DNA from: DATJPR01 sp963752915
GTDB taxonomy: Bacteria; Bacteroidota; Ignavibacteria; UBA10030; UBA6906
Direction: 5' to 3'
Assembly (NCBI GenBank): GCA_963752915.1
Contig: CAVVZZ010000013.1
Coordinates: 186,001 to 250,000, forward strand
DNA: 64,000 bases
The position numbers and the translations under genes are program-made. Positions 46,314 to 55,823 of the stretch are shown here, one piece after another. Every line of letters starts with the position of its first letter. The first letter of the stretch is position 1. Below the pieces are notes generated by a model. It ran no database searches and was not told the origin of the DNA. It saw only the letters and a program-made list of their open reading frames with translations.

Positions 46314-48725
46314 ATGAACGCAATGAATATGAGCAGACTGCCCATAGGTCGGCAGTATAGACTCACGTTCTTCAGTTTCATTTACGACATCCGGATGATC
46401 CTGGTGTTTTCATTTTTGCTGTTTACCGCTTTCACTGCGAACATTGCTGCTGAGAAGCATATCTTCGAGGCGGAATCTGCCGAACTGTTCGGAGGTGCCG
46501 GCAAGGTAGTTGACAGAGCGGCTTCGGGTGGTCGTTCCGTTCGTCTGACCGCGATTGACGAGGGGGTCAGGTTTCACGGTCTTCCGGCTGCCAGCAAATT
46601 GGCGATTCGCTATGCCTCGTTGGGAGTGGGTGTGATCGGTGTCTCCGTCAACAATCAACCAGTTCACAAAGTGAATGTTCATTCATCGGGAAGCCTTGCA
46701 GGCTCCTTCCTGCATGCCGGAATTGACATTGCGATTCCTGCCGACGCCATGCTGGCCATCACTCTCGTTACCAATGACATCACTGTGAGTATCGATCAGA
46801 TACTCGTCGGCGACGGTGACCTGGGACTCCCTCCGGATATCTGGAATCTGCCGCCATTGCCGGTGGCCGCCGGTCCCTATCCTGCCGACTGGAGGGGTTT
46901 GAGCCGGATGTACACCGTCCCGGAATGGTGGCGTGAAGCCAAGTTTGGCGCGTGGGCGCATTGGGATCCGCAATCCATGCCCGAGCAAGGGGATTGGTAT
47001 GCGCGTGGGATGTACCAGCAGGGCAGCGGGCAATATGAATATCACCTCAAACATTTTGGTCATCCGTCGGAATACGGCTACAAGGACATCTGCCACAATT
47101 GGGTGATCGATCGATGGAGACCCGACGAACTGATGGGCCTGTTTGTCGAAATGGGCGCCCGTTTCTTCATGGCGATGGGTTGTCATCACGACAACTTCGA
47201 CTGCTATGATTCGAAATATCAACCGTGGAACTCGGTTCGCGTCGGTCCCAAAGTTGACATTGTGGGTACCTGGGAGAAGACGGCGCGCAATCACGGACTG
47301 CGGTTCGGCATCGGTTTTCACGACTCGCCGGCTCGAACCTGGGGTCAGTTCATGCCGGTACGGTACACGAGCGACAGGACGGGGCCGATGAAGGGCGTGC
47401 CGTACGATGCGCTTCAGACGATTCTGGACGGAAAAGGAAAATGGTGGGAAGGCATGGATCCGGTGGATCTTTACGGACCAGTTCACGACGACAAGGATCC
47501 TCTGCATTCACCCTTTGCCAACCAGTTCATGTGGCGGGTGGATGACGCCATCACGAAATATCACCCCGACGTGATCTATTTCGATGAGCATGCGGGCGAT
47601 TCACAATTGGATTTGGGCGTGTCCATGGGACTTGGCTTTCTCGCTCCGCCCCTGGTGGCGAACTATTACAACAAGTCCCTGCACTGGAACCACGGAACAA
47701 TGGACGTGGTGATCAATCTTAAAGGCGTGGGCGGGCGTTACAACAGCTTCCAGAACAACCCTGAATTGCTTCCCGACGTCGACCGATCCCTGGTCAAGAG
47801 CACGGAGGCCTTCATAGAATCGGAGATCATGGCCTATCCATTCCAGACCGAAACCAGCATCGCGGATTGGCACTATCGAAACGGGCAGGAATACATGGAT
47901 GCCAGAACCGCGATCCGGTCGCTGATGGAAAATGTTTGCCGTAATGGATCCATGTTGCTTAACGTCACCCAGCACGGCCGCGGCGATCTTGATCCCCAGG
48001 TGGTCCGCATCTGCAAAGACATCGGCGCCTGGTTGAAAATCAACGGCGAAGCAGTCTACGGGTCTCGTCCCTTTGAAGTCTATGGTGACACCTCCGTCTG
48101 CTACACACGCAACAGTGGTAATGTCTATGCCACTCTCCTGGATTGGCAAGGCGGCGCAATCACCCTGAAAGCGCTCGCTGTCGGCGGGGCGACCCTGGGC
48201 AAAGTTTCCAACGTCGAAATGCTCGGCTCCGATGTTCTGCTGACGTTTGTTCAGGACGAACAGGGATTGACGGTGAGGCTCAGCGGGTCGGTGCCGTCGC
48301 TCCCGGGGATTGCTGATCAACAGTTGGCGTCCCGGTGCCGTGTTCTTCGCGTCACCCATGACAAAGGCTGGATCAACGACGATGACCCGGGTTCGATGGC
48401 GCCCGGATGGTCTCGCCAATGTAATTTGGGAACGGGGGACTTCAACAACGATCTCACCAGCAGCGATACACCAGGTGATGTCTGGAGTTGTTCGTTTACC
48501 GGTAGCACCGTCTCGGTCATCGCCCCCCGGAAGCAAGGCGCCGGAAAGATTCAGGTCCAGATCGACGGCCGGGACTTCGCAATGGCGGATCTGTCCACGA
48601 CGGGCGTCCCGCAGACTCAGCAGGTCGTAAGCGAGGTGAGTGGCCTGACTCCGGGCAAACACGTCATCGCTCTTGTGAATTGTGGACCTGGACCGGTGTC
48701 CATTGATGCATTACGCGTGCGTTAG
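46314..48725 (+). CDS. GH29 alpha-L-fucosidase with N- and C-terminal binding domains, copy 2
   Basis: This 803-residue enzyme is a GH29 family member. A signal sequence (around residues 26-45, MILVFSFLLFTAFTANIAA) is followed by a CBM6/35-like domain (about 47-165, HIFEAESAELFGGAGKVVDRA), the GH29 barrel (WWREAKFGAWAHWDPQSMPEQGDWYARGMY ... VIYFDEHAGDS, nucleophile Asp424) and a C-terminal beta-sandwich (about 672-803). Several ATGs occur in frame near the start (46314, 46323, 46329); I use the first. Its catalytic core resembles that of the GH29 at 27152 (shared GDWYARGMY-like, HPSEYGYKDIC and KWWEGMDPVDLYG-like blocks), but the binding domains are unique to this copy. Confidence 0.9.
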   Translation: MNAMNMSRLPIGRQYRLTFFSFIYDIRMILVFSFLLFTAFTANIAAEKHIFEAESAELFGGAGKVVDRAASGGRSVRLTAIDEGVRFHGLPAASKLAIRYASLGVGVIGVSVNNQPVHKVNVHSSGSLAGSFLHAGIDIAIPADAMLAITLVTNDITVSIDQILVGDGDLGLPPDIWNLPPLPVAAGPYPADWRGLSRMYTVPEWWREAKFGAWAHWDPQSMPEQGDWYARGMYQQGSGQYEYHLKHFGHPSEYGYKDICHNWVIDRWRPDELMGLFVEMGARFFMAMGCHHDNFDCYDSKYQPWNSVRVGPKVDIVGTWEKTARNHGLRFGIGFHDSPARTWGQFMPVRYTSDRTGPMKGVPYDALQTILDGKGKWWEGMDPVDLYGPVHDDKDPLHSPFANQFMWRVDDAITKYHPDVIYFDEHAGDSQLDLGVSMGLGFLAPPLVANYYNKSLHWNHGTMDVVINLKGVGGRYNSFQNNPELLPDVDRSLVKSTEAFIESEIMAYPFQTETSIADWHYRNGQEYMDARTAIRSLMENVCRNGSMLLNVTQHGRGDLDPQVVRICKDIGAWLKINGEAVYGSRPFEVYGDTSVCYTRNSGNVYATLLDWQGGAITLKALAVGGATLGKVSNVEMLGSDVLLTFVQDEQGLTVRLSGSVPSLPGIADQQLASRCRVLRVTHDKGWINDDDPGSMAPGWSRQCNLGTGDFNNDLTSSDTPGDVWSCSFTGSTVSVIAPRKQGAGKIQVQIDGRDFAMADLSTTGVPQTQQVVSEVSGLTPGKHVIALVNCGPGPVSIDALRVR

Positions 48726-48801
48726 GCATTGGTCGCCCGAGGCTGATACGGATCACCGTACGGCCAGGATGTGCCCTACATCTTCTCATTGAGGCTCCGC
48801 T

Positions 48802-50727
48802 ATGAAGTGGACGACATTCATTAGCCTTACCTTCGTGGGTCTCTCGGCCTCCTTTTCACAAGAAGCAACAGTCGTTTCGCCTAACCAGAAGATCATCGTA
48901 TCACTCTATAATAGTACTCCCACGGTCGAGTCGGGCGAATGGTATCTGAAAGTCGACTATTTGCTCAACGGTAAGACGTGCGAGGCGATACCGCAGATCC
49001 GCCTGGGGTTGACGCGGAGCGATCAGGATTTTTCTAAAGACTTGCGATTTCTGGAGAAGAGCAAACCCGAGAAAGTAGTGGAGCAGTATACCTCCCTGCA
49101 CGGGAAACGCGCGCAGTGCGGGAATTCCGCCAATGAAGTTATCATCAGATTCGAGAACGCGCAGAAAGCTAGATTGAACCTGGTACTTCGCGCTTATGAT
49201 GATGGAGTGGCATTCCGGTATGAGTTCCCGGGGAAGAATGGATCGTTCGTCGTCCTGGACGAGCGAACGTCGTATGAAATCCCGCGGGATGCAACGCGGT
49301 GGATCGAGAAATGGAACACTGCCAACGAAGGACTCTATTCTGTGATGACCGGCGATTCCGTCCAGCACGACTGGTCCTACCCGGCACTCTTTCGTACCGC
49401 TGACACTTCGTGCTGGTATCTGATTCACGAAGCAGACGTCAATCGAAGCTATTGCGGATCGAAGCTCAGCAACATGGCTGAGAAATCCCGGTACAAAATT
49501 ACGTTTCCTGACCCGAAGGACGGCGTTGGCTTTGGAGAGTCGACACCAACCATAACGCTCCCTTGGAAATCGCCATGGCGCATCATCATCATAGGCCACC
49601 TTTCCGATATCGTCGAATCAACACTGACGGAGGATGTGAGTCCACCATCCGTTGTCCAGAACACCGGCTGGATAAAACCAGGCCTCGTGTCATGGAACTA
49701 CTGGTCGACCAACCATGGCACCAAGGACTACAGGATCGTTTGCGAGTTCGCTGATCTGGCGGCCTGCATGAACTGGCCATACACGCTCCTCGATTGGGAA
49801 TGGGATGTGATGGGAAACGGGGGGACGCTTGAAGACGCAGTCAGGTACATCCGGTCAAAAGGTGTGAAACCTTTCATGTGGTATAACTCGGGTGTCAATC
49901 CATGGATCACGTCAACGCCACGTGATCGCATGCGGACGCATGAAAGCCGCGTGGAGGAGTTCTCGAAATTAAGGAAGATGGGAGTTGCCGGCGTCAAGGT
50001 CGACTTCTTCGAGTGCGAGAAGCAGGAGATGATCAAGTACTATCTTGACATTCTGGACGACGCGGCCAAGTACGAGCTGATGGTGTATTTCCACGGATGC
50101 CTGGTGCCCCGTGGTTGGTCACGCACGTATCCCCACCTGATGACGCAGGAAGGAGTGCGTGGTGCCGAATGGTACAACAATGGACCGGAGTTCACCGCGA
50201 GCGCACCCCAGCATAATACGATCCTGCCGTTCACGAGGAATGTCGTGGGTCCAATGGACTATACTCCGGTGACCTTCACCAATTCGCAGTACCCGCATAC
50301 AACGTCGTACGGCCACGAGTTGGCGCTGAGCGTCGTGTTCGAATCCGGCCTTCAACATTTTGCGGATCGACCTTCCGGGTACTACGAATTGCCCGATGCG
50401 GCGAGGAGCTTCCTGAAGGACGTGCCGAATGCGTGGGATGATACGAAGCTGCTTGATGGCTATCCGGGACGGGATATCATCGTGGCCCGCAGGAAAGGCA
50501 ACGCCTGGTACATTGGGGGACTTAATGCCGAACAGATCGAGAAACAGAAGACTTTGGTACTCAATTTCCTGCCCGAGGGGGTCAAGTACAAGCTGACGTT
50601 GATCGCGGATGGCAAACACGACAAGGATTTTGCATTCTCGTACGCGGTTGTAGACAGTTCCAGCTCATTTGATGTGAAACTGTTACGCCGCGGCGGTTTT
50701 GCCGCATGTATGACACCATTGCCGTAA
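48802..50727 (+). CDS. GH97 glycosidase, retaining alpha-galactosidase type
   Basis: This 641-residue enzyme has a signal peptide (ending ASFSQ) and the GH97 layout: N-terminal beta-super-sandwich (about 25-270), catalytic barrel (about 285-540) and C-terminal beta-domain. GH97 splits into inverting alpha-glucosidases that use a glutamate base and retaining alpha-galactosidases that use an aspartate nucleophile. Here the key strand reads GVAGVKVDFFEC with Asp401 as nucleophile, and LMTQEGVRGAEW supplies acid/base Glu450, so the retaining alpha-galactosidase subgroup fits best. A GH27 alpha-galactosidase is also in the cluster (36551). Calcium binding is usual in the family. The next gene starts 17 bp later. 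Confidence 0.9.
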   Translation: MKWTTFISLTFVGLSASFSQEATVVSPNQKIIVSLYNSTPTVESGEWYLKVDYLLNGKTCEAIPQIRLGLTRSDQDFSKDLRFLEKSKPEKVVEQYTSLHGKRAQCGNSANEVIIRFENAQKARLNLVLRAYDDGVAFRYEFPGKNGSFVVLDERTSYEIPRDATRWIEKWNTANEGLYSVMTGDSVQHDWSYPALFRTADTSCWYLIHEADVNRSYCGSKLSNMAEKSRYKITFPDPKDGVGFGESTPTITLPWKSPWRIIIIGHLSDIVESTLTEDVSPPSVVQNTGWIKPGLVSWNYWSTNHGTKDYRIVCEFADLAACMNWPYTLLDWEWDVMGNGGTLEDAVRYIRSKGVKPFMWYNSGVNPWITSTPRDRMRTHESRVEEFSKLRKMGVAGVKVDFFECEKQEMIKYYLDILDDAAKYELMVYFHGCLVPRGWSRTYPHLMTQEGVRGAEWYNNGPEFTASAPQHNTILPFTRNVVGPMDYTPVTFTNSQYPHTTSYGHELALSVVFESGLQHFADRPSGYYELPDAARSFLKDVPNAWDDTKLLDGYPGRDIIVARRKGNAWYIGGLNAEQIEKQKTLVLNFLPEGVKYKLTLIADGKHDKDFAFSYAVVDSSSSFDVKLLRRGGFAACMTPLP

Positions 50728-50744
50728 CAAGGAACCGGAAGACC

Positions 50745-53169
50745 ATGATGAATAGAGTCATCGCTCTCCTCGCCGCGCTGGCATGTTCCACCGCCGTTGT
50801 CGGACATGCTCAAACGTATCAGAAGACTGATCGTGGGATACGATTGGCCATCCACTCTATTATAGTGGATCTTCAATTTTACAGCCCGTCCGTAGTGAGG
50901 GTGCTGAAATCGCCCGAGGGGACGAAATTCACGAAACAGAGCCTTTCGGTGATTCAATCCCCCCAGCCGGTCGCATTTGCCACGAAACAGGTCGGCGATG
51001 TACTCCAGCTGGACGCCGCGAACCTCCATGTACTTCTGAATCTCAAGAATGGGATGATCTCTTTCACGACTCCGTCGGGCAGTCCTCTTCTGACTGAGAA
51101 AGAAGCTGGCGCTGAGTTCACCGACTTCAACGATGCAGGTGTGAAGACGTTTAGCGTTCGTCAGTCTTTTGTTCTGGAGAAGGACGAGGCCATCTACGGG
51201 CTGGGAGAGCAACAGGAAGGCAAAATGGTGCAGCGGCACCTCAGCCTTCATATGATCCAGGGGAACACCGACGACTATGTGCCGTTTTTCGTGTCAGTGA
51301 AAGGGTACGGGCTGTTTTGGGACAACTACTCGCCAACGCTCTTTGTCGACGATTCGACAGGGACATCATTCAAGTCGGACGTCGGCGACTGCATCGACTA
51401 CTACTTCATGTACGGCGGCAATGCCGACGGCGTCATTGCGCAGATGCGCGGTCTCACGGGACAGGTTCCGATGTTTCCTCTCTGGACATATGGTTATTGG
51501 CAAAGCAAGGAGCGCTACAAAAGTCAGGATGAGACCATCGACGTGGTCAAGAAGTACCGGGAATTGGGCGTTCCTCTTGATGGGATCATTCAGGATTGGC
51601 AGTACTGGGGTGACAACTTCCATTGGAACGCGATGGAATTTCTGAACCCCCAGTTCCCCGATCCGAAGAAGATGATCGACGAGGTCCATGCGCTGCATGC
51701 GCACATGATCATTTCGGTCTGGGCGTCGTTCGGTCCGCAAACGAAACAATTCGAAATCATGAAGAAGAAGGGGATGTTGCTGGACATCAAGACATGGCCG
51801 ATGAGTTCAAAAGATGAATGGCCGCCGGACCCCAAGTTCCCTTCGGGGGTACGGGTGTATGATGTGTACAACCCGGAAGCCCGCGACATTTTCTGGAACT
51901 TCCTGAACAAGGGCATCTTCTCGCTGGGCATGGACGGATGGTGGCTCGATTCGTCGGAGCCCGACCATATGGATGTCAAGCCGTCCGATTTCGACAATAA
52001 GACCTACCTGGGTTCATTCCGGAAAGTACGGAACGCATTTCCCTTGATGCATGTCGGCGGCGTCTACGATCACCAGCGGTCGGTCACCTCCGACAAGCGC
52101 GTGTTCATTCTCACGCGCTCCGGGTTTGCAGGGCAGCAGCGCGATGGGTCCATGATCTGGTCGGGTGATGTCGTTGCTTCGTGGAAAGCGTTGCGAGAAC
52201 AGATTTCTGCTGGTCTGAATTGGTCACTCTCCGGCCTGCCGTACTGGAACACGGATATCGGCGGCTTCTTCCTCTGGAATTTCCCCAAGACAACTGGAGG
52301 ATCCCAACTATCGCGAGCTCTATGTGCGCTGGATGCAGTTTGGCGGCTTCTGCCCGATGATGCGTTCGCATGGCACAGATGCCCCGCGTGAGATTTACCA
52401 ATTCGGGAAGAAGGGGGAGAAGATCTTTGATGCGATCGACAAGGCGATAACTCTCCGCTACTCGCTGCTGCCCTACATCTATTCGACGTCATGGGATGTC
52501 ACGGCACATCAATCGAGCATGATGCGGGCTCTCATGATGGACTTCCCGAACGATCGGAAGTCACTCGACCTCAACAATGAATACATGTTCGGCAAGTCGC
52601 TGCTCGTATGCCCGGTGACGCAACCCTTGTATGTCGACACCGTCATAAGCGGAAAAGACACCACCCGGTCGGCCAACTTCGCGAATGTCAAAACGTATTC
52701 GGTCTACCTTCCCGCGGGGACAACTTGGTTTGATTTCTGGACAGGCGAAAGGTACGCCGGCGGACAAACGCTCAATACGAAGACTCCGATCGACGAGATA
52801 CCATTGCACGTGAAGGCAGGGTCCATCCTTCCCATCGGACCGAACGTGCAATATGCCACCGAAAAGCCGTGGGATAATCTCGAGCTTCGCATATATCCGG
52901 GAGCCGACGGTCAGTTTACGCTGTACGAGGACGAAAACGACAACTACAACTATGAGAAGGGGGCCTGGTCGACCATCACCTTCACATGGAATGACGCTGG
53001 CAAAACCTTGACGATCGGCGAGCGAAAGGGTTCTTTCCCGGGAATGCTCAAGGAGAGGAAATTCGGCATCGTTTGGGTTTCCCAGGACAAAGGCTCAGGG
53101 ATGGGTCCCGACGAGAAGCTCGACAAAGTCGTCGTCTACAATGGGCAGAACATTGTGGTTCAACCATAG
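50745..53169 (+). pseudogene. GH31 glycosidase gene broken by a one-base frameshift
   Basis: The first frame encodes a signal peptide (MMNRVIALLAALACSTAVVGHAQ), the GH31 N-domain and most of the barrel, with nucleophile Asp402 in WWLDSSEPD and acid/base Asp475 in IWSGD, then loses homology after GGFFLWNFPK. The homologous sequence resumes in the +1 frame as QLEDPNYRELYVRWMQFGGFCPMMRSHG and runs to 53169. Dropping one A near 52287-52290 restores a protein of about 807 residues. Both halves are otherwise well conserved, so this is either a recent mutation or a sequencing error in AAGACAA. The intact product would be an alpha-xylosidase or alpha-glucosidase without the PA14 insert seen in the other GH31. 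Confidence 0.85.
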
Positions 53170-53204
53170 TTGGACCCATCGAAAACCACACACGACAGAA
53201 ACAC

Positions 53205-55823
53205 ATGAACAAAATCCCAGGACAATCAACGAGGAGAGGGTTGTGCGTTGCTGCAATCCTCCTCTGTGCCATGAGTGCATCGGGTCAGAACCTGCCGTAT
53301 CAAAACCCCAATCTCAGTTCCGAAGAACGGGCGAAGGATCTGATCTCCCGACTGACCCTCAAAGAAAAAGTGGCCCTCATGTGCGACGTGTCTGATCCCA
53401 TTCCGCGCCTGGGAATCAGGAAATTCAACTGGTGGAGCGAAGCACTTCATGGTCTCGCCAACAACAATAACGTTACGGTGTTTCCCGAGCCGATCGGCAT
53501 GGCCGCGTCGTTCGACGATTCCCTTGTCTATCATGTCTTCGACGCCGTGTCGGACGAAACGCGCGCCAAGGTGAACGACGCGCGAAACAAGGGGCTGGAA
53601 AACCGGCGTTTCCTGAGTCTTTCTGTCTGGACTCCCAATGTTAACATCTTTCGTGACCCCCGCTGGGGGCGTGGGCAGGAAACGTACGGCGAAGATCCCT
53701 ACCTGATGTCACGCATGGGTGTTTCCGTCGTCAGGGGGCTGCAGGGTCCTCCGGAAGCGAAGTATCGGAAGCTTCTGGCCTGCGCAAAACATTTTGCGGT
53801 TCACTCGGGTCCCGAATGGAGTCGGCATGTGATCAACCTCAACAATGTCGATCCGCGCGACCTGTGGGAAACATACCTCCCAGCGTTCAAGTCGCTGGTG
53901 CAGGATGCGGACGTCCGTGAGGTCATGTGTGCATATCAGCGATTGGACGATGAGCCGTGCTGCGGCAACTCCCGCCTGTTGCAGGAGATTCTTCGCAACG
54001 ATTGGGGATTTAAATACATTGTCGTCTCCGATTGCGGGGCAATTACCGATTTCTACACGAGTCATAAGGTGTCATCGGATGCTCCCCATGCAGCAGCAAA
54101 AGGTGTCATTGCCGGAACCGATGTCGAGTGCGTCTGGGATGGCTATGCCTACAAGACCTTGCCCGACGCCGCTGCAAAAGGCTTGGTGAGTGAGGACGAA
54201 ATCAATCGGCATCTGCAGAGGGTTCTGGTGGGCCGATTCGACCTGGGTGAGATGGACGATGCGGGATTGGTCCCGTGGGCGAGGATCCCGATGTCGGTGG
54301 TGAACAATCCAGCGCACAGAAGACTCGCTCTGGACATGGCTCGTGAGGCCATGACGCTGCTTCAGAACAAGGGCAATATCCTTCCGCTGAAGAAATCCAT
54401 CAAGAAGATCGCCGTCATCGGCCCGAATGCGGCTGACAAGCCTGTGTTGTGGGGGAACTACAATGGAACGCCCGTCAGGACAACAACGATTCTCGACGGC
54501 ATTACATCAAAGCTTTCAAGCAAGAAGGTTCTCTATGACAAAGGCTGCGATTTGGTCGAGGATAAAGTGACCGAAAACTATTTTTCGAATTGTGCCATTG
54601 AAGGCAAGAGAGGCTTCAAGGCCACGTATTGGAACAACAGAGAATTCAAGGGTGATGTTGTTGCCACGCAACAAATCGTAAACCCGATCAAACTCACCGC
54701 TGCCGGCCAACACGAATTTGCTTCGGGGGTTCGACTCGAGAACTTTTCAGCACAATATGAGACGGAATTCAACGCCCCCGCGAGTGAAGAGATCGTGTTC
54801 AAGTCCGGGGCCACCGGACACTTTGAACTGCTGGTCGACGGCAAATCTCTTGCACGGTACGACAATTGGAGGACGTTGCCCTCGAGGGTCCCATTCAAGG
54901 TCGAAGCGGGGAAGAAGTACAGAATCGAAATCCGCTATGCGCAATTGAACGACTGGCAGGCAAACATCGAATTCAATTTCGGCAAAGAAGTGGATGTCGA
55001 CTACACTGACCTTCTGAAAAAGCTTCAAGGGATTGAGGAAGTCGTATTTGTGGGCGGCATTTCGACGCTGCTCGAAGGCGAGGAAATGCCGGTCTCCTAC
55101 CCGGGGTTCAAGGGCGGGGACCGGACGGATATCGAGCTGCCTGCGGTCCAGCGGAATTGCCTGAAAGCATTGAAGCAAGCCGGGAAGAAGGTTGTGTTTG
55201 TGAATTGCTCCGGTTCGGCGATCGGGTTGGTGCCGGAGACCGAAAGCTGCGACGCAATCCTTCAGGCCTGGTATCCTGGGGAATCCGGCGGTCAGGCGGT
55301 CGCGGAGGTTCTTTTCGGCGACTACAATCCGTCCGGGAAGCTGCCGATCACGTTCTACAAGAACATTCAGCAGCTGCCGGATTTCGAAAACTACACGATG
55401 ATCGGTCGAACGTACCGCTTCATGTCCGATCCGCTGTTTCCGTTTGGATTCGGGTTGAGCTACACCACGTTCTCCCTCGGGGCAGCCAACGTCACCAAGT
55501 CAGCGATCAAACGCGGGGAGAGCGTTGTGCTGACGATCCCGGTGTCCAATACCGGCAAGCGCGATGGGACGGAGATCGTTCAGGTGTATGTGCGCAAGGT
55601 GGACGACACGAATGGTCCACTGAAGACTTTGCGGGGCTTTCAGCGGGTTGCGATTGCTGCCGGCAAGACCCGTCAGGCAACGATCACGCTTCCGCCCAGT
55701 GCATTTGAATTTTTCGACAGGCCCAGCGGAATGATGACGCAGACTCCGGGGGCGTATGAGGTATTGTACGGAACGAGTTCTGCTCCCGGCGATTTGCAGA
55801 AAGTGGTGATCAGTGTCCAATGA
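53205..55823 (+). CDS. GH3 beta-glycosidase with PA14-like insert (copy 3)
   Basis: This 872-residue protein is the close paralog of the GH3 at 38613. It has a signal peptide (MNKIPGQSTRRGLCVAAILLCAMSASGQ), the same mature start (NLPYQNPNLSSEERAKDLISRLTLKEK), nucleophile Asp276 in VVSDCGAI, a PA14-like insert (about 468-595, FKATYWNNREFKGD) and a fibronectin-III-like C-terminus. ATG 53205 is chosen because the upstream in-frame stretch from 53073 overlaps the preceding GH31 gene and has no protein character. Its stop overlaps the start of the next gene by 4 bp (ATGA), indicating translational coupling with a GH95 gene. Likely beta-xylosidase or beta-glucosidase. Confidence 0.92.
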   Translation: MNKIPGQSTRRGLCVAAILLCAMSASGQNLPYQNPNLSSEERAKDLISRLTLKEKVALMCDVSDPIPRLGIRKFNWWSEALHGLANNNNVTVFPEPIGMAASFDDSLVYHVFDAVSDETRAKVNDARNKGLENRRFLSLSVWTPNVNIFRDPRWGRGQETYGEDPYLMSRMGVSVVRGLQGPPEAKYRKLLACAKHFAVHSGPEWSRHVINLNNVDPRDLWETYLPAFKSLVQDADVREVMCAYQRLDDEPCCGNSRLLQEILRNDWGFKYIVVSDCGAITDFYTSHKVSSDAPHAAAKGVIAGTDVECVWDGYAYKTLPDAAAKGLVSEDEINRHLQRVLVGRFDLGEMDDAGLVPWARIPMSVVNNPAHRRLALDMAREAMTLLQNKGNILPLKKSIKKIAVIGPNAADKPVLWGNYNGTPVRTTTILDGITSKLSSKKVLYDKGCDLVEDKVTENYFSNCAIEGKRGFKATYWNNREFKGDVVATQQIVNPIKLTAAGQHEFASGVRLENFSAQYETEFNAPASEEIVFKSGATGHFELLVDGKSLARYDNWRTLPSRVPFKVEAGKKYRIEIRYAQLNDWQANIEFNFGKEVDVDYTDLLKKLQGIEEVVFVGGISTLLEGEEMPVSYPGFKGGDRTDIELPAVQRNCLKALKQAGKKVVFVNCSGSAIGLVPETESCDAILQAWYPGESGGQAVAEVLFGDYNPSGKLPITFYKNIQQLPDFENYTMIGRTYRFMSDPLFPFGFGLSYTTFSLGAANVTKSAIKRGESVVLTIPVSNTGKRDGTEIVQVYVRKVDDTNGPLKTLRGFQRVAIAAGKTRQATITLPPSAFEFFDRPSGMMTQTPGAYEVLYGTSSAPGDLQKVVISVQ

